A stretch of DNA of 64,000 nucleotides from Sipunculus nudus (GCA_026874595.1 CM049317.1:71323618-71387617), one strand, 5' to 3'. Positions 24,371-38,090 are shown, counted from the first letter of the stretch. Numbers and translations: made by a program. Notes: generated by a model not told the origin, from the sequence alone.

Positions 24371-24372
24371 AC
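24187..24372. repeat. Long compound TA / TC microsatellite
   Basis: A (TA)n tract (24187-24225) is followed by a TCTC-rich block (24262-24300) and a second, longer (TA)n tract to about 24370. The apparent open frames across it encode only alternating Tyr-Ile and are artefacts. Confidence 0.9.
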
Positions 24373-24807
24373 ATATATATTTATATACATATATATATAA
24401 ATATATTTGAAAATGTATCGCGATGCGCAATATTCGAATCACCGATATATACTAATATATTGATAATATATACCTCTTATCGACAGCCCTGACAAAATGG
24501 GACAAAATTGGTAAACTTTTTCTGTATTCTTTTATAACATTTGTTAACAATGCAAACCATATACAGAATAAAATGCTAGAAAATATCCCCTGTATGAAAA
24601 AAAAAATATATTTGTGATATAAATATAATATAATTTGATATTTTGGGCCTGAGTACTCTTTATGCCTTTGTGTGTGTATGGGGGGGGGGGATTCTCGTTC
24701 GGAAATATTTACCATGCAGTCACTCCGAACAGACAGTGTTTTTCCACTACATGATGACAACCACATGACAGCGCTTTTCCAAAATCTTCTTAGTGACATA
24801 CGCAAAC

Positions 24808-24810
<3 letters not shown>

Positions 24811-24867
<57 letters not shown>
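24811..24867. repeat. (TA)n microsatellite
   Basis: This is an uninterrupted TA run of about 57 bp. Confidence 0.92.
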
Positions 24868-24873
<6 letters not shown>

Positions 24874-25117
24874 CATGATAGTGAAAGTATACCAAGACTC
24901 CTGCGAGTTTTTTAGGCTCTCATCATATGCTCACTCTTGATCAGGTTAGTTTTGTTTCTTAATGTTTAATTCTTGCTTCTTTTTACATTTACATCTGCAA
25001 CATTTATATACTTATAAATATTAATTATAATATTATATGTATCGATTACAAAGAGATATATTCTTAAAATCTCCCATTTCTTAACTAAGAAACGGAAGGT
25101 AGGAAATCAAGCTTTTA

Positions 25118-25220
25118 GCTATCTATCTGTCTGTCTATCTATCTATCGATCTATCGATCTATCTTTCTTTATTAATATACATATATATTAATATATTTAT
25201 ATATATATATATATATATAA
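25118..25220. repeat. (TCTA)n tetranucleotide tract followed by TA-rich repeat
   Basis: TCTA and TCGA units (about 25118-25165) run into ATATATTAATATAT and a TA run ending near 25219. Confidence 0.88.
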
Positions 25221-25879
25221 ATGTTTAGTATATAATTCAGATATAACATAAATTTTTATACATAGGCATATATCTGGGATTTATTTGCGAAAAATGTGCG
25301 CTCGAGCTGTTACTGTCGGGGCAATCACGAACTGCTAATGTTATGTGTTTTCTGACTTCCCCCTCCTTTTGTCGCTTGATTGGTTAGTTTGTCTGTTTGA
25401 AACTTATCGCAAACGTAATGAGCAGATTTTGATGGAATCATGTGAAGGGTAAACACCAAATATCGGTATAATCTGGAATACCATGACATGATATTTTCTT
25501 TCCAATCAAAAGATAATTTTTCCGTGTTGACAGTTTTCTTTATCTAGCAAAATCCTAATTCAGTTAACTCGTAATATGGGAAGACATTGATGACCAGGCT
25601 ATTATCTAGCCAGGGAGAAAGAAAGCCATCAAGGAGTTCACCTTGATAAAAAAGGCTGTAAAACCAACAGAACAATTCCACGGCACTTGCTGGTATTCTT
25701 CAGAAGCCTAATACTATAAATTATCTTACCGAGTTCTTTGAATTCAGTTCAGCCCCGTTCCAATGTCGTCCAATCTACTGACACCTGCTTTAAATTTGAA
25801 AAAAATCACCTTTAAATATTAATAATGCCGGTTTATATCGTTTCTTAAACAAAAGCGAAATAACTTCACCTCTAAAGGC

Positions 25880-26990
25880 ACATTATTAGCTCATCTTAGT
25901 GTTTGCAGCTTACTCCCAAAATTACATGAGGTTCGTTTAATTTTATCCCAATTAAAACCGCCTGATTTTACCATTACTGAATCGTGGCTCAATAAAATAA
26001 AAATGACTCTGAAATTAGTATCGATAATTATACTCTCTTTAGATTTGAAAGAAACCGCAAAGGCAGAGGTCTCATTACCTATGTATTAAATTCTTTAAAC
26101 CCAGAGCGTGTGTTTTCTTTAAATCGAACGAGGTTGAAAGTATATGGGTAACTATAAATATCGGGAGAAAGCTTTTCTCATTGGCTCCGTGTATCGACCT
26201 CCTAGTGCTAACAAAGATTACATTGATAAACTGTTGAATATTGTTGGCCAAGCTGTAAGTTGTTATAAGCATGTTATCTTATTAGAAAATGTTAATATTG
26301 ACACATGTGTCCTGAGAAGGAAAATGCCAACAAAATAGACTTGTTTTGGGAAAATAATCGGTATCTACAAATCAATACAAAACCGACTCGAATAAGTTCG
26401 ACATCATCTATGAAAATAAATTTAATTTTTACATCTGATCCTGATATGTTTTCAACTGCTGATGTCCGGCTTAAGTGACCTTTCCTCATCACAGCAATCA
26501 TTAAGAAACAACCACAAATTAAATTTACTAAATCAATATTTTCTCGCAGTCTGCGATTAAGTCTAAAATTAAGCCATTCATTGATTGCTCTCTTCTGCAT
26601 TTTTAACTTTACCTGTTACTGATATACATGTTGCATGGCAAATGTGGAGATATGAATTTCTTAAGGTGTGCAGTAACCAGGTGCTATTTTATAAAGTCGT
26701 GTCAGATAAACTAACAACAAACACAACTAACACACTTGACTTACAAGTTAAATAGTGAATATGATATATTCTGGAGATTCAACGCAAAAAAGCTAGGCAA
26801 ACTAATGATACCTTAGACCGGGCACTATATAAACGTCTTCGGAATCAAGTTGCCAAAGAAAACCGTGAAGCTCGTCGCCTATACTATTCTAACTTAATCG
26901 CACAGAATAATTCAAATCCAAGAGGTATCTTGAGAGCCTGAAAACATATAATACCGTCTAAATAGTCAACTAAGTATGCATGTTTTAACT
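25880..26990 (+). mobile_element. LINE fragment: AP-endonuclease domain, degenerate
   Basis: Conceptual translation in changing frames gives the usual order of an APE-type endonuclease of a CR1/L2/Jockey-like non-LTR retrotransposon: SLLPKLHEV near 25908, PDFTITESWLN near 25961-25995, IDNYTLFRFERNRKGRG near 26020-26070, IGSVYRPPSANKDYIDKLL at 26172-26236, then KHVILLENVNIDT near 26269-26305 and PTRISSTSS near 26382-26408. Beyond it, a linker typical of these elements is readable (VAWQMWRYEFLK near 26630; ARQTNDTLDRALYKRLRNQ near 26790-26850). Stops and frameshifts are present and the reverse transcriptase is absent. The copy is dead and truncated at its 3' side. Confidence 0.82.
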
Positions 26991-29900
26991 TAGTTACTAG
27001 TGAAATACAGGTCAATGTAATAAAATTTCAGACTTTCGAAAGTTTCTTTTACAAAGAATGGTCCGGACATTAACCTGCCATAACTAGGCAACTCATGGAC
27101 GAGGAAAAGTCTTTTTCGTATGAATTGATTAATCTCTCATGCAATACTCAAGTGTAAACATGACCTATACAGACATGTCTGCGTGTCTTTACATGTCCTC
27201 ATGTTAAGTTATTCTTCTGTGCTTCTTACAGACGATAATCTGATAATCTGAATTTTAGATAATGGTGTACATGAGCCTGAATATCAAAGAATAAACATTT
27301 ATTTAAACCTTTACTCACATTCAGATGTAATATACATCACTGTGTATCTTTGTCCTCGGTGGCTCGTATGTCTTGTATACTATTAAATTAGCAAACCTCT
27401 TTATGTTAAAATTAGATCACTAGATACCATGTTCACTGGTGTTTGGAGGTAGCTTTAAGTTCGCTAATGAACACATACACACTGACATCAAGAGTGAAAT
27501 GTTGACAAATTTCATATAGCAGACCACATACACTCATTTGTAGGGGCATGGGGGTTCAATCAATGGTACTGTGAATAAGGAATTTGTGCTACTAGCTTTT
27601 TGGGCTTGGGGTAAAGCAGAGGACTTAAAAGGTCGGGAGTTAGGAAAACCTGATTTCACGATTCCGTATCCTTAGTTTTTGAGATGCAATATCTCAAATG
27701 TAATTTCTTTTTTTTTAATCTGTTAACAAGGAGTGCCCATCGAAAAAAGTTCGTTTACAAATTGGAAAATCATATTAAAGTAAAACAAGCTGTGTTTGAG
27801 GTATAAGGATAATACTAGAGGACATTTACTCCTTAAAACAAACAAAGCTTTATAGTTTGAGTAAGTTACACTCATGTGTTATTCAAATATTAGTGTATTT
27901 AACTGTTATCGGTGACTCAGAATACATTTAAATATGGGTTTCCTCCCCCCAAAAGACACTACGGAACGCCACCACCTAAGCCATGGAGAGTGCCTCGATA
28001 AATCGTAATAACTATTTGTATAATCCATGTGAATTAAATATGTTTATAGTAAATGTGTGCGAAACCCTACATGGTTTGTGCGAATTTACGTTGCTTTTTA
28101 TAACGCAAGCCACTGTCATGTCAGTTACCATGTCAAAACCCAAAGGCTGTAAAATACAACTGATGGTGCTTTTACGTTTCATTTAATCATGAGTCAAATC
28201 GTAATGTGGTGTCAGAAAATGGAAGCATGAGAAAATAATGTCATAATGGCAGATTTGAAATGTCACGCTATGATTGAAAATAATATAGGTGATATTATAC
28301 TTACTGCCAATACGGTAGTGGCGCAGCTATGCTATGACGCAATTAAAATTGTAACCGGTCAGCCAACAGCACATTCAAGATTATGAAAAAAGACACCTCT
28401 TGCTATATAACGATATGTAAATTATACAGGAAGATCAGAATTATTTCAGACTGACGGCCATATTGTTATATTGGAAAATTACATTGCACAGGAGCAAAGG
28501 ATCTATTTATAATAAGTCCTTTAATAGCCATGAACATACTAATGAAGTATATGTCTCTCGAGTTCCTTTTTACATGCTTATTTTTTTTTAATAATAAGTC
28601 CGGGGATACTGACAAACATGTGAATTTGCATTGATGAGACTAAAGTTGCTTGGCTTTTTTCTTTTCCTTTTTTCCTCCGGTCATAATTGGGGTAACAGTA
28701 ATGTGCCTCATTAATCCTCCAGCATTATACAAGTTATAATAGAGGAGACGTTAATGGGCATCACCTTAAAACTGAAAGACCTAGTTCATATGTTTTCAGA
28801 GCTGATGTCCCGGGTTTATTTAAAGCCCGCTTCTTATCTCGGTCTTTTTTTTATCTTCATTTTTTTTCTTAGAAGCAAATGGCTAGTGATTTTTTTGGGG
28901 GGCATGAATTCAGTCCCTGCGGCATAGTTTTACCTGCCCTATCCCCCACAATATTGCTACAAATTGCTGCTTAAGCACATAATATCTACCTTCTCTATCA
29001 GATTTTTAATTGCATTAGTCGTCGGAAACAAATGAGAATTATGCTCCGGGAAATAAAATAGAACCGATCCCCAAACATGATACATCTGTCTGTAAGACAA
29101 AAGATTTCTTTGGTGTGGCAACCGCAGTATAGCCTGTTAAAGTGTAGTATGTTGTGAACCCAATTTATGTTTTACCAAATATATAGTAACATGTTTTTCT
29201 GTGAATAAACCATTGTATTCCTCATTTCTATTTGTCTGATTATTTCGGCCGATTAACTACATCACTGGCAGACTCTTTGGCTGCACATGTATCTAGCTCT
29301 AAGTATTCATCATCACTAGATTCCGCCACAATGGGTGTTCAAACTAAACTAACTTGACTTATTTCCTTCTCCCACCATGGGGAATAGAGCCGGAAATCAT
29401 CCCCTTCCACATGTGGAAACACTATTTGTAACATCTCCCAAAGACTCAACATCAATCTGCTCTTTAATAGTTTTGCCACTTGTTGGTAAGCATGCCACAA
29501 ATCCCTTCAGCATGTATTTTGTTAGGTCCTTGTCTTCTTAACGATCTTGACCTTTTGTAATTAGTAAATAGAATGCCTTCTACTTCACATATACCCTTCT
29601 ACAGAATAAACAATAATTTAAGGTCTGTTGTAAGTAGTAAATGTATGCCACTCTTAATGATTCATACATTTCACCTGTTAAATGTGAAACATGATCTATG
29701 TCTGGGAGTACTGTAATTCAAAGAGAAAGAAACGAATATGTTTATTTGTTAGGGTGATGATAGTAATCCCCATGAAAGTATATTATCTTCATACGTTTTC
29801 ATAAAGTAAACCTTGATTTTAATTGACTGGTTAAGATCGGCTAAAGGCAGAACAAATGCAGAACAAATAGGTACTTAATAATTGTTATCCTGTATTGTGT

Positions 29901-30317
29901 TACAAAAAGTCCTTATTCGATAACGAAGATATAACAAATAATGGCGCTGTTAAAATAGAATCGAAAAATAAAAATATTAATATGAGGAGTAATGATTTTT
30001 ATATCCAAATCTACTAAATAGATGCCTATAAAAAAAGAGAAAAAGGAAGCCATACAGGTTTTAATCAATTGTGACAACTTACCATACAAACTCGTTTTCT
30101 TATATTTTTTTGTGTAGAAATAAAAAATCGGAACGGAATACAGGTATCAATTCCACTTTCTTAGTCCAAGGTTGGGATGTCTTTCCCACTTTTTCCTCAA
30201 CTAGTCATTTCTGTTTATCTTGGCCAATAGAAAGGGAATCCTCTTGTGAAGCAAATATTATGGTAAGAGAGTGGTCAGAAGACCATCACGGAACTGACAA
30301 TATAACAACAAGTGATA

Positions 30318-30665
30318 TAAACCGGCTTCTGTGGGTCAAGGGTAGACCACAGGACTCAAAGCCGGGAGATCTTGAGTTCGAATCTCAGATTTTCCACGGT
30401 CAGCCCCCCTTGCAGGGTGATGGTTCTGAACCCTTACTAGGACGGCCGTTGCGAACAGCCGTGTTTCGCTCACACACGAGTGCGCCTCGGGGGTTCCTCG
30501 GTGGTATGACCCAGTGTTAGGGACGATAACGCACTCAGCGCCCGCAAGTGCAGTAGTCACCGGACCTGGTTGACGCCAGGATATACTGAGAGGAAGCGTG
30601 TGCCACTTATCTGTAATATAGTCCGAAACCGGAATGGAATTCCGCAGATATACAAATACGTAGTT
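30318..30665 (+). mobile_element. tRNA-derived SINE, copy in block A
   Basis: The segment starts with pol III promoter-like boxes: TGGGTCAAGGG (A box) near 30331 and GAGTTCGAATCTC (B box) near 30373. It continues into a body shared with other copies in the window: GCCCGCAAGTGCAGTAGTCAC, a CCTGGTTGACGCC(A/T)GGATAT core, AAGCGTGTG and TAGTCCGAAACCGGAATG. A tRNA-derived SINE is the best reading. The head does not fold into an obvious intact tRNA, so no tRNA gene is called. Confidence 0.72.
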
Positions 30666-33600
30666 AAGTTAGCATAAAAAATTGAGGCGATTACTTCACC
30701 AAAAAAAAAATAATAAGAGATATGCAACCATATGAAAATCCAATATCCGCTGTTCTATATAAAGGCGTTTATCTCGTACACAAGTGCATTAAATTAGACA
30801 CTGAGCTGGCTCCCTTTGTGAAACGACTATGTTATGTTATGACTGTGCAGGCTTTTTATTGTCCTGTACGAGAAATGTTTAAGGGTCAAGTTGCTGAAGT
30901 AGACACTAAGTGTGAGAAACATGGCCTATTTCAAGTAAATTGGGTTACAACTAACAACTCCTTCACGGGATATGATAAAAGGTAACTGTACATATATCAC
31001 TTTATTGACTCATTTATATACTAACGTATAAAACACAGTTAATCATTAGAGTGCTATACTAATTATTCTAATAAAAGCTGATATCCCACAAAGCAACAAA
31101 TACATATTTTACAATAAAGTATAAATTGCAATCTTTTAGTTCAAAATAAAGATGATTAAGTTATCTTATAAAAGTGGTTTAATCGGAAACTTTAGAATCT
31201 GCGTCTATCGTGTAATAATCGACTACTATGAATTTAAAGCATTCCGTAACACTTAAGACGATGCACATAATTATTTAGCTAGATATAAAAAGGTATCAGT
31301 CAGGCTGTATTTTATTAAGCTACCTATTGTCAATCGATCTCATACTGTTACAAAGTGATCCTTAAATATAACAGTTCCACTTCATATATCAGGTGTGGCG
31401 ATTGGAAACTGTAATCACACACAAACGTTGAACCTGCATTAATCATACATACATTGCGTCCAACGGCAGCATTTTGTAGGATTCAATTTGCAAAGTTTTG
31501 CCTTTCTTTGAAATTGAGCCACAAACCATCTTTTGCGAGGAGAACGGTTTCTGAATACTTGATCGGTTCCACGGATACACTGAACTCAAACTGTTTCAGC
31601 AAGAGGGTGCTGCAGGTATTCACCTCATTAAATAAATTGGCAAAGTTCTTGCCAATACAATACCTAAAATTAGAAACGATTGTATGATTGAGCTTTCCTG
31701 GTAGATTGTGAAAATATATATTACTAAAATTGATTATTGGGTATTTTATATGTTTTGTATTCATTATAATTTATGTATTCAAATGCATCATTTTTGCAGA
31801 CAGGAAAACATGTTTCATTAGCCATAATGGCTACTATGTAATCCTGTTAAAATAAACATGTTTAATTTAAATGTTTTTTTCAGTTTCACCAATTAAATAT
31901 GTTTCACAGTTTTACCAATTAAACTTCCGTGAACTATCAGGGGATAGGATTTTAAATTTTATTAGTATTCCATTGCATGGACATGTTTAAAACAAGCTAC
32001 TGCGTTTGCAGCTGCTCATAGACCAACATGTCAACGCTTGTCTGAGATAAAGCACAAAATATATACCAAATACAAAAATCTTTTTAAGATTAACATTAAT
32101 GCGTCCTATTAATTTAAGCCGAAAAGCCAAAGATCGGTTAAATAAATGCTTACCTTGGTCCTGCGGAGAACGGCACATAGGCATAAGGAGACCGGCTTTT
32201 TGAGTTTCCTGGGTTAAAAACAAGAGAGTCGAACGTTTCCGGGTCCTTCCAGACTTTTGGATTGTAATGCAAGGCGTGTATAGCGACACGAACCCACATA
32301 TATGAATTTCAGACAAATGCAAAGTTACAGAGGGTCACATCTTTAGAAGCAAGAATTCGTTCTATTTTGCATTATTTCCATCATATTTAATTGATTCATT
32401 AACTCTTAGCATAACCAGGTATTTACTCTCAAAACAATATATATACAAAAGTATGATAAAAGATTATTACTTCCTTGATTGTCATATGTTGCCTGCACTG
32501 TAAAAAAAGTGTCTAACCTTCTGAAATTGTGACTCCATTCTTCAGTTTCAGTGGTTTTTTTGTATGACGTGATATTAGTGAAACTGCTGTGCGAGTTCTC
32601 AAACTTACCTTCATGCACAGTGTTAGGTGTTCAAGCCGCGGAAGGTCTTCCCCGCAAAGCATATGTGCCTTTACCGTGTATTATATACTGAGGTAAACTG
32701 AGATTTTAACTTGATTATCATGGACTTTACTTTTTGGTCTCCAAGATAAATATTATAACCCCCTTTTCTCTCTGAAAGAAAACTGAAGGAAAAATATTGT
32801 ATCTTCCCTTCGAATAATATTCCGAACCAACATATCAAATTTTATTAATGGGATAAAAAGGGTGCAGCCCTATTTGCCAGGCCTAGTGCCAAACGATTTT
32901 GGTCATGAAGTCATTTTGCATTGGCAGGAGTGATACAAATGCGTTTACTCTTGAAGGAATTTCGGGGAAATCAAACACACTGATATGTAAATTAAACACA
33001 GTAATTTATTATTAGTAATGAATATCGCTCAGGGTCCTGGAGACGCTGCGTCTGTATATATTATAATTCATATTACTGTAGAGACACATAAATCAAATTA
33101 TGTAAATAATAAATTATATATGTAGAATTCGTCTAGAATATTACTTAAATATTTATTAATGAAATACGTTTTTAATTATAAACATTAAAACGTTTTACAG
33201 GCAATGGTTATCCCGATTCATATGGATTGTTTGTAGAGGTTAAAAAGGCAATAAATATACAAGTTGTTAAGCGAGAAAACAAAATGGAAAAAAAATATAT
33301 GCAGACTTTGTGACGTCATTCCGGTCGCCAAGAACACTAATGACCTCTTGGTAACACTTCTCTTGATGTTAAGGATGATCAGCCATGTTGTACAGAAACC
33401 AAGAGATGCCTTTGTATATTCATAAAGATGGATAATTCGTCACATATACCATGTGATCAGGTATATTTTTTTCAAATTATGAATTTCATATTTATTCACG
33501 AGTAATTCTCATATGGTATCTAAACATATGTAAATCATTACATGGTGCACACGTTAATAAAAAACACAGACGAACAGTTATAACACATCTAGGTGAATAT

Positions 33601-34854
33601 GCATGTTGAAATCTAAAATCTTTTAATTAAATTTTTTTTATTTCGAACGGGAAAACAGTTTTGTAATATTTTTCTCGATTTTTTTCTAATAAATCCTTAT
33701 TTTTATCTTTAAAATTTAAAACAAAAACTAATTAAAAACATTGGACCAATGCTTCTTTCCCGAAGCTTACAACTTTAAGTAACTTGCTATCTAGTGAATA
33801 TATATGAATTCAATGTGTCGATAAACGTGACAAACTGACCGCTGGCTGTTGTTTCATGTCCTGCAAACATAAATGTATCAACCTCATTTTGTATCTCAGT
33901 GTCTGTCAGTCCTCCACTTGAATCATCCTGAAATGTACACAGTAACTCCTAACTTTTTTAACAGGTCCGTCACTTTGTGAGATTGAGGCGCCTGCTTCTG
34001 TCACCTTACCGAAAACGGTAAAATGCAATGGACCAATCAAGGGAGAAGTGGCATAACAGCAAATGGAGGCCCTTGGCTTTGATAACATTTGGGCCTAAAT
34101 TAAATTGAAGTATTCATTAAAAAAAAGAAATTAAAAATAAATATAAACCCCTTCTTTATTGATGCTACAAAAAAAAACATGGTCGAAGGATATTGTTAAC
34201 GCACAGCATACTTCTCGCAAAGAACACCGACTGTATATTGTCAGACTGTACGTAAGTAATGCTGCATAGATATAGTATACCTTGAGCGGATAGTATATCT
34301 TGAACCTATCACTTGAAGCCTCCCATAACCCGACGCTCGCAACTGGTTGATCTTGGAGATTTTGCTAAAAAACATTTCAATGTTTCTGCTCTGAAATAAC
34401 AAACAAAGGTCCCAGATGGTCCTAGCCGCCCAAAAAATCCAACGACATGCATATTCTAATAACTTAATATTTTACTCTAGGGTCTAGGATCACTTTATAA
34501 TATTGTAAAATATCCGACAGGTAACATTGAACACTTTTTTTTATTCTAAGACATATTTACTAACCTACCTACACTCGCGTTACATATTCTCGAGGTTTAT
34601 GGGTATGACCTTTCCTGTCCTTTCCAGTCGGCGTGCATTGGTGACATTCTGAGGGAAATTATGGACAATGTGACACGCCTTCCTGAAACTTTAGCCATGG
34701 TAACTGAAGCAAAACAAGAGATCACTTTGGAGGAAGAAATTAAGTTGTCTCTTAGTGACGAGCTCGGACAGTTTGTACACAGATTCAATATAGGGATTGG
34801 TTCTCCTGGAAACGGAGAATAATTAGAATAACTTATTTAATATCCTTCTTTTGT

Positions 34855-35140
34855 CTGGAGCCTCAGAGCAGGGATATCGTGCGTTCAAATCTCAGACGTG
34901 GAACGGTCAGAACCCACCAAGAGTGAGCACTCGGTAGGCTAAGTAAAAAGGTCCTACCCACAGCTGTGCATCACTTACAACCGAGCGCGAATTTGGGAAA
35001 GGATGGGGTGGTATCTACGTATTGACCCAGTATGGTTCCTCGGTATCACTAGGATAAAAAGATGTGAAGCGTGAAGATACCGCCATTAGAGGCACTCCCA
35101 ATACGAAATGGAACTTTGCATATATGTTTAGAGGTATAGA
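34855..35140 (+). mobile_element. SINE copy in intron 5 of P450 copy 2
   Basis: The segment begins GGAGCCTCAGAGCAGGGAT, followed by a B-box-like GCGTTCAAATCTC and a body ending with CCAATACGAAATGGAACTTTGCA. A related but degenerate copy occupies the same intron of P450 copy 3 (51015-51225), so it was inserted before the block duplication. Confidence 0.65.
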
Positions 35141-36504
35141 GGTATATCTATAGAGGTATAGATGTAACTATTACTTATGGAAACTTTACAAAATAGGGAG
35201 GTTACCTCCACCAAAAGAATTTTAAAACATATGATAATTGGTCTTTTAATGTTGAGCTGTTCCTTTTTTGAAGTTGCATATTCTTGTTAATAAAACACAC
35301 GAATACTATAGTAGAACCATATTTGACTGTACGTTCATCTCCTAAAATTATATAAAAACTATCGTACATTTCCTCGTCGCTATGGTCAGGAAAAGAGAGC
35401 CTCCTAATTTTGAAGTCCGTGCTTAAAAGAAAGGAATTCGGCTTATTGGTGATAGGCTGTCATAATTACTCAACATGTATATATTCCACAAAAAAGATAT
35501 AATCCGAATTAAAAATAAGATAAAAATTGTCTGTTGCCAGAAGAGTTGGTTGACATAACTTGCATGGTAGCTTGGCAGCATGATCAGTTGAAGATATGGC
35601 GAGGGAAATGACTTAAAACTTTTGTTGTAGTAACAATTTAACATTATTTTAGATTTTTACTTGCCCCTCTGTTTGAACGGGCCTGTCGTAGTTGAAGGCA
35701 CACTTAAGCAAACTGTTCAACGTCATCAAACAGTTGTGGTGGAACATCTCAATCTTTGGTGCCTTCTTTAAAAAATCTCTTCCATTTTTCCTAACAGTAA
35801 AGGCATATTTAACAAAGGATCAAAGACATCAGTTTAAATGAGATGTAGAAGTAAAGCCAAAGATAATCGTGTAAGGGCAGAGGTAAAAGTAGTGTCCCGC
35901 ATTATTTAGATTAAGCCTACAGATTACCTAATATATCAACTACTGTTTACTGAGAACATGTAGGAAATGTTGAAAGAATATGTTTTAATAAAAGTTTTGT
36001 ATTAGTTTTCTTATAACAAATGTTCTACATTTTTTTCGCATATATATATTTATAAATTATTTTAAACAAATGTGCAATTTTTTTTTTTACAATTATACAT
36101 AGCTTTTACCTTATTGTGATGATAAAAAGTAAGAGTATTTATAGATGACTAACAATCATGACATTTGTTGAGGTACTGAATATTGACAAATAATAATTCA
36201 GGATATCGAATTGAAATGCCGGGGGTCAATAGGCGTCTGTTACGGGCCGATTTTCTCCTCTTACTCAAAATTAAACCATCACCTGAAAGATAAAATACAA
36301 ATATTTTCAAACACATATAGCTTATTCAAACAGCTGGTGAATCAAGATGTAATCCAAACTCTTGATGAACCACTGGGTCACTTTTTCTGTGTTTGCGTGT
36401 CTTTGAATGTATGTGCTGAAACATTTTAAAACAAGTGGCACATGATCCATGACTGTCAGCTGAATTTTACATACAGGTAAGGCATGCGCATGCATTAATT
36501 ATAA

Positions 36505-36530
36505 TAATAATAATATATATATATATATTA
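36505..36530. repeat. (AAT)n(AT)n microsatellite
   Basis: A short ATAATAATAAT run passes into AT repeats in intron 3 of P450 copy 2. Confidence 0.8.
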
Positions 36531-36569
36531 TAAGGAATATATTTGTAAAGAACGTTGAACAATGGGTAC

Positions 36570-37530
36570 AAAAATTTCCTGAGTGCTATAAATCATATTT
36601 TGTGCCAATCGTCCTTAGAAATAAGGTTACAGCGACTTTATTTAAGTTTCCAGGGATAAAGGGATTTTACCAGGGACTCCTTAGATAGCATATAAAAGGT
36701 TTCCACATCAAACTGCTACAGCCTTTGTCAATCGAACATATAGGGTAACCTAATCTAAAAATATCACAGATTACTGGTCACAGTCACCTTATCTTGGCTG
36801 TTTATTAATACATTACAATAACCTCCCTTTACCTGAAGAAAGGTATTTCTAGACACAACCGTAAAAATGTATGCACTGTCTGACTTTCTGGGTGCTCAAA
36901 ATTAGGTTTTCTTCTCGTACAATAAAAAATATAGGTCACAGGGAACATATTTCAGAATCCAAAGCAGACTTGATAAGGACCTTTTTGATTCCATATAGAA
37001 AGTTCTTGGCCCAAGAGTAAAATTTACTTCCTGCCTAATTGTCTGATTGATCATTATCATCATATTATGGTCAGTCGCTTAAAGATTTCAGATCACCATT
37101 ATCTACTTTCAGTTTTCCAGAGCGATTTGCCCAGTGTCTGCATTGATGTTATTCTTTTTTTATTTGGGTTTAACGGTTACAATTTATGCCCAGTCTGTTT
37201 GATCAAAATTTTGTTTTGGTCAGTAGTTCGCAGGATATATGTCAGCATCACCTTATTTCAAGTTTCTAAGGAGACATGTCCAAGACTTTCCCCGGATACT
37301 TCATAAGAAGATTCTAGGGCTAACAGATAAAATGTGCGTCCGGTCAGATAGTTAAGGTGCTCAGAAGCATGCTTTTGGCCAGTCTATTACAGAAAATAGG
37401 TCATATTAAACTAATTTAAAATGTTCAAGGAGATATTTTATGGATCTCTCTGGATTTCAAGTTAGAAGATCCCAGGTACAGCTGTTATGATCTGAGCCCT
37501 GTAACGATTTGTGTCCGGGTCGACAGACAA
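36570..37530. repeat. Dispersed repeat, copy in intron 3 of P450 copy 2
   Basis: Several degenerate subunits (TTCGCAGGATATATGTCAGC near 37220, CTATTACAGAAAATAGGTCA near 37384) are followed by TTTGTGTCCGGGTCGACAGACAAAC near 37510 and GATCAGCTGAG. The block aligns by eye with 52300-53230 in intron 3 of copy 3 and with 63400-63800 beyond copy 4. Confidence 0.7.
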
Positions 37531-37929
37531 ACAACAGAATCTCAGATGACTTTCGATCAGCTGAGTAGAATTCATGCACGGAAGTATGATTTGTTGTTTT
37601 TTTTGTCAAAAACTTTGTGTGGTTGATATTTAATCTTTTAAGTCTATTAAACATACCAAAAAGCTTGGTTTCGGTTCATTATCTCCTTGCATTACTACTT
37701 ATGTGGATAAATAATTCTTTCTTAATTGATTGACATTTCATACAATACTAAGGTGTAATTCATTGATGATTTGATGCAGATCTACATACTGATGTCATTT
37801 TTCCCTTAAAGTACCCATGTAAGTAATTCTTCCGTATTTGTGACAGTGCTTATACCCGTGTATGTGAGCTTGAATATCAGAGAATAAATATTTACTCTAA
37901 CGTTTAAACGCATTCAGCTTAAATATGCA

Positions 37930-38090
37930 TGAACAGGTATTTGTAATGCAAATGGGGGTTCATCGGTGAGATGACCAGCAATTGGAACCATTTCACAAGC
38001 GGCAGATACCTTGCCTCGATGAGAGCAGGATATAGAAAATGCCACGTATTGGGTGCTACCGCCCTGTAAATGGTTAAAATCAATATGGGA
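37930..38090 (+). mobile_element. SINE 3' body in intron 3 of P450 copy 2
   Basis: The segment contains the tail of the SINE body: AGGATATAGAAAATGCC, TTGGGTGCTACCGCCCTGTAAAT, and GATGTACATGCTCAGA. The paralogous copy lies at 53600-53820. No pol III boxes are visible, so it is 5'-truncated or decayed. Confidence 0.5.

Larger units (their letters stand above)
20437..25879. other. Intergenic region, mainly microsatellites
   Basis: I see no supportable gene in this 5.4 kb. Open frames at 20610-20969 (-), 22286-22495 (-) and 23677-23913 (+) have unremarkable composition and no recognised domain. The right part contains long TA arrays and a TCTA tract, listed separately. A GC-richer patch at 21570-21740 contains a CACGTG and an ACGTGATCA motif, but nothing else marks it as a promoter. 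Confidence 0.5.

Noticed and set aside
24169-24895. Open frames of 107 and 147 codons on both strands
   Set aside because: They run through TA microsatellites and encode alternating Tyr-Ile; low complexity, not genes.
30325-30395. Possible tRNA gene (A-box and B-box-like motifs)
   Set aside because: No convincing cloverleaf, and it is continuous with a SINE body found elsewhere in the window; called as SINE.
30071-30520. A 149-codon open frame on the plus strand
   Set aside because: It overlaps the SINE at 30318-30665 and has no recognisable domain; chance frame.
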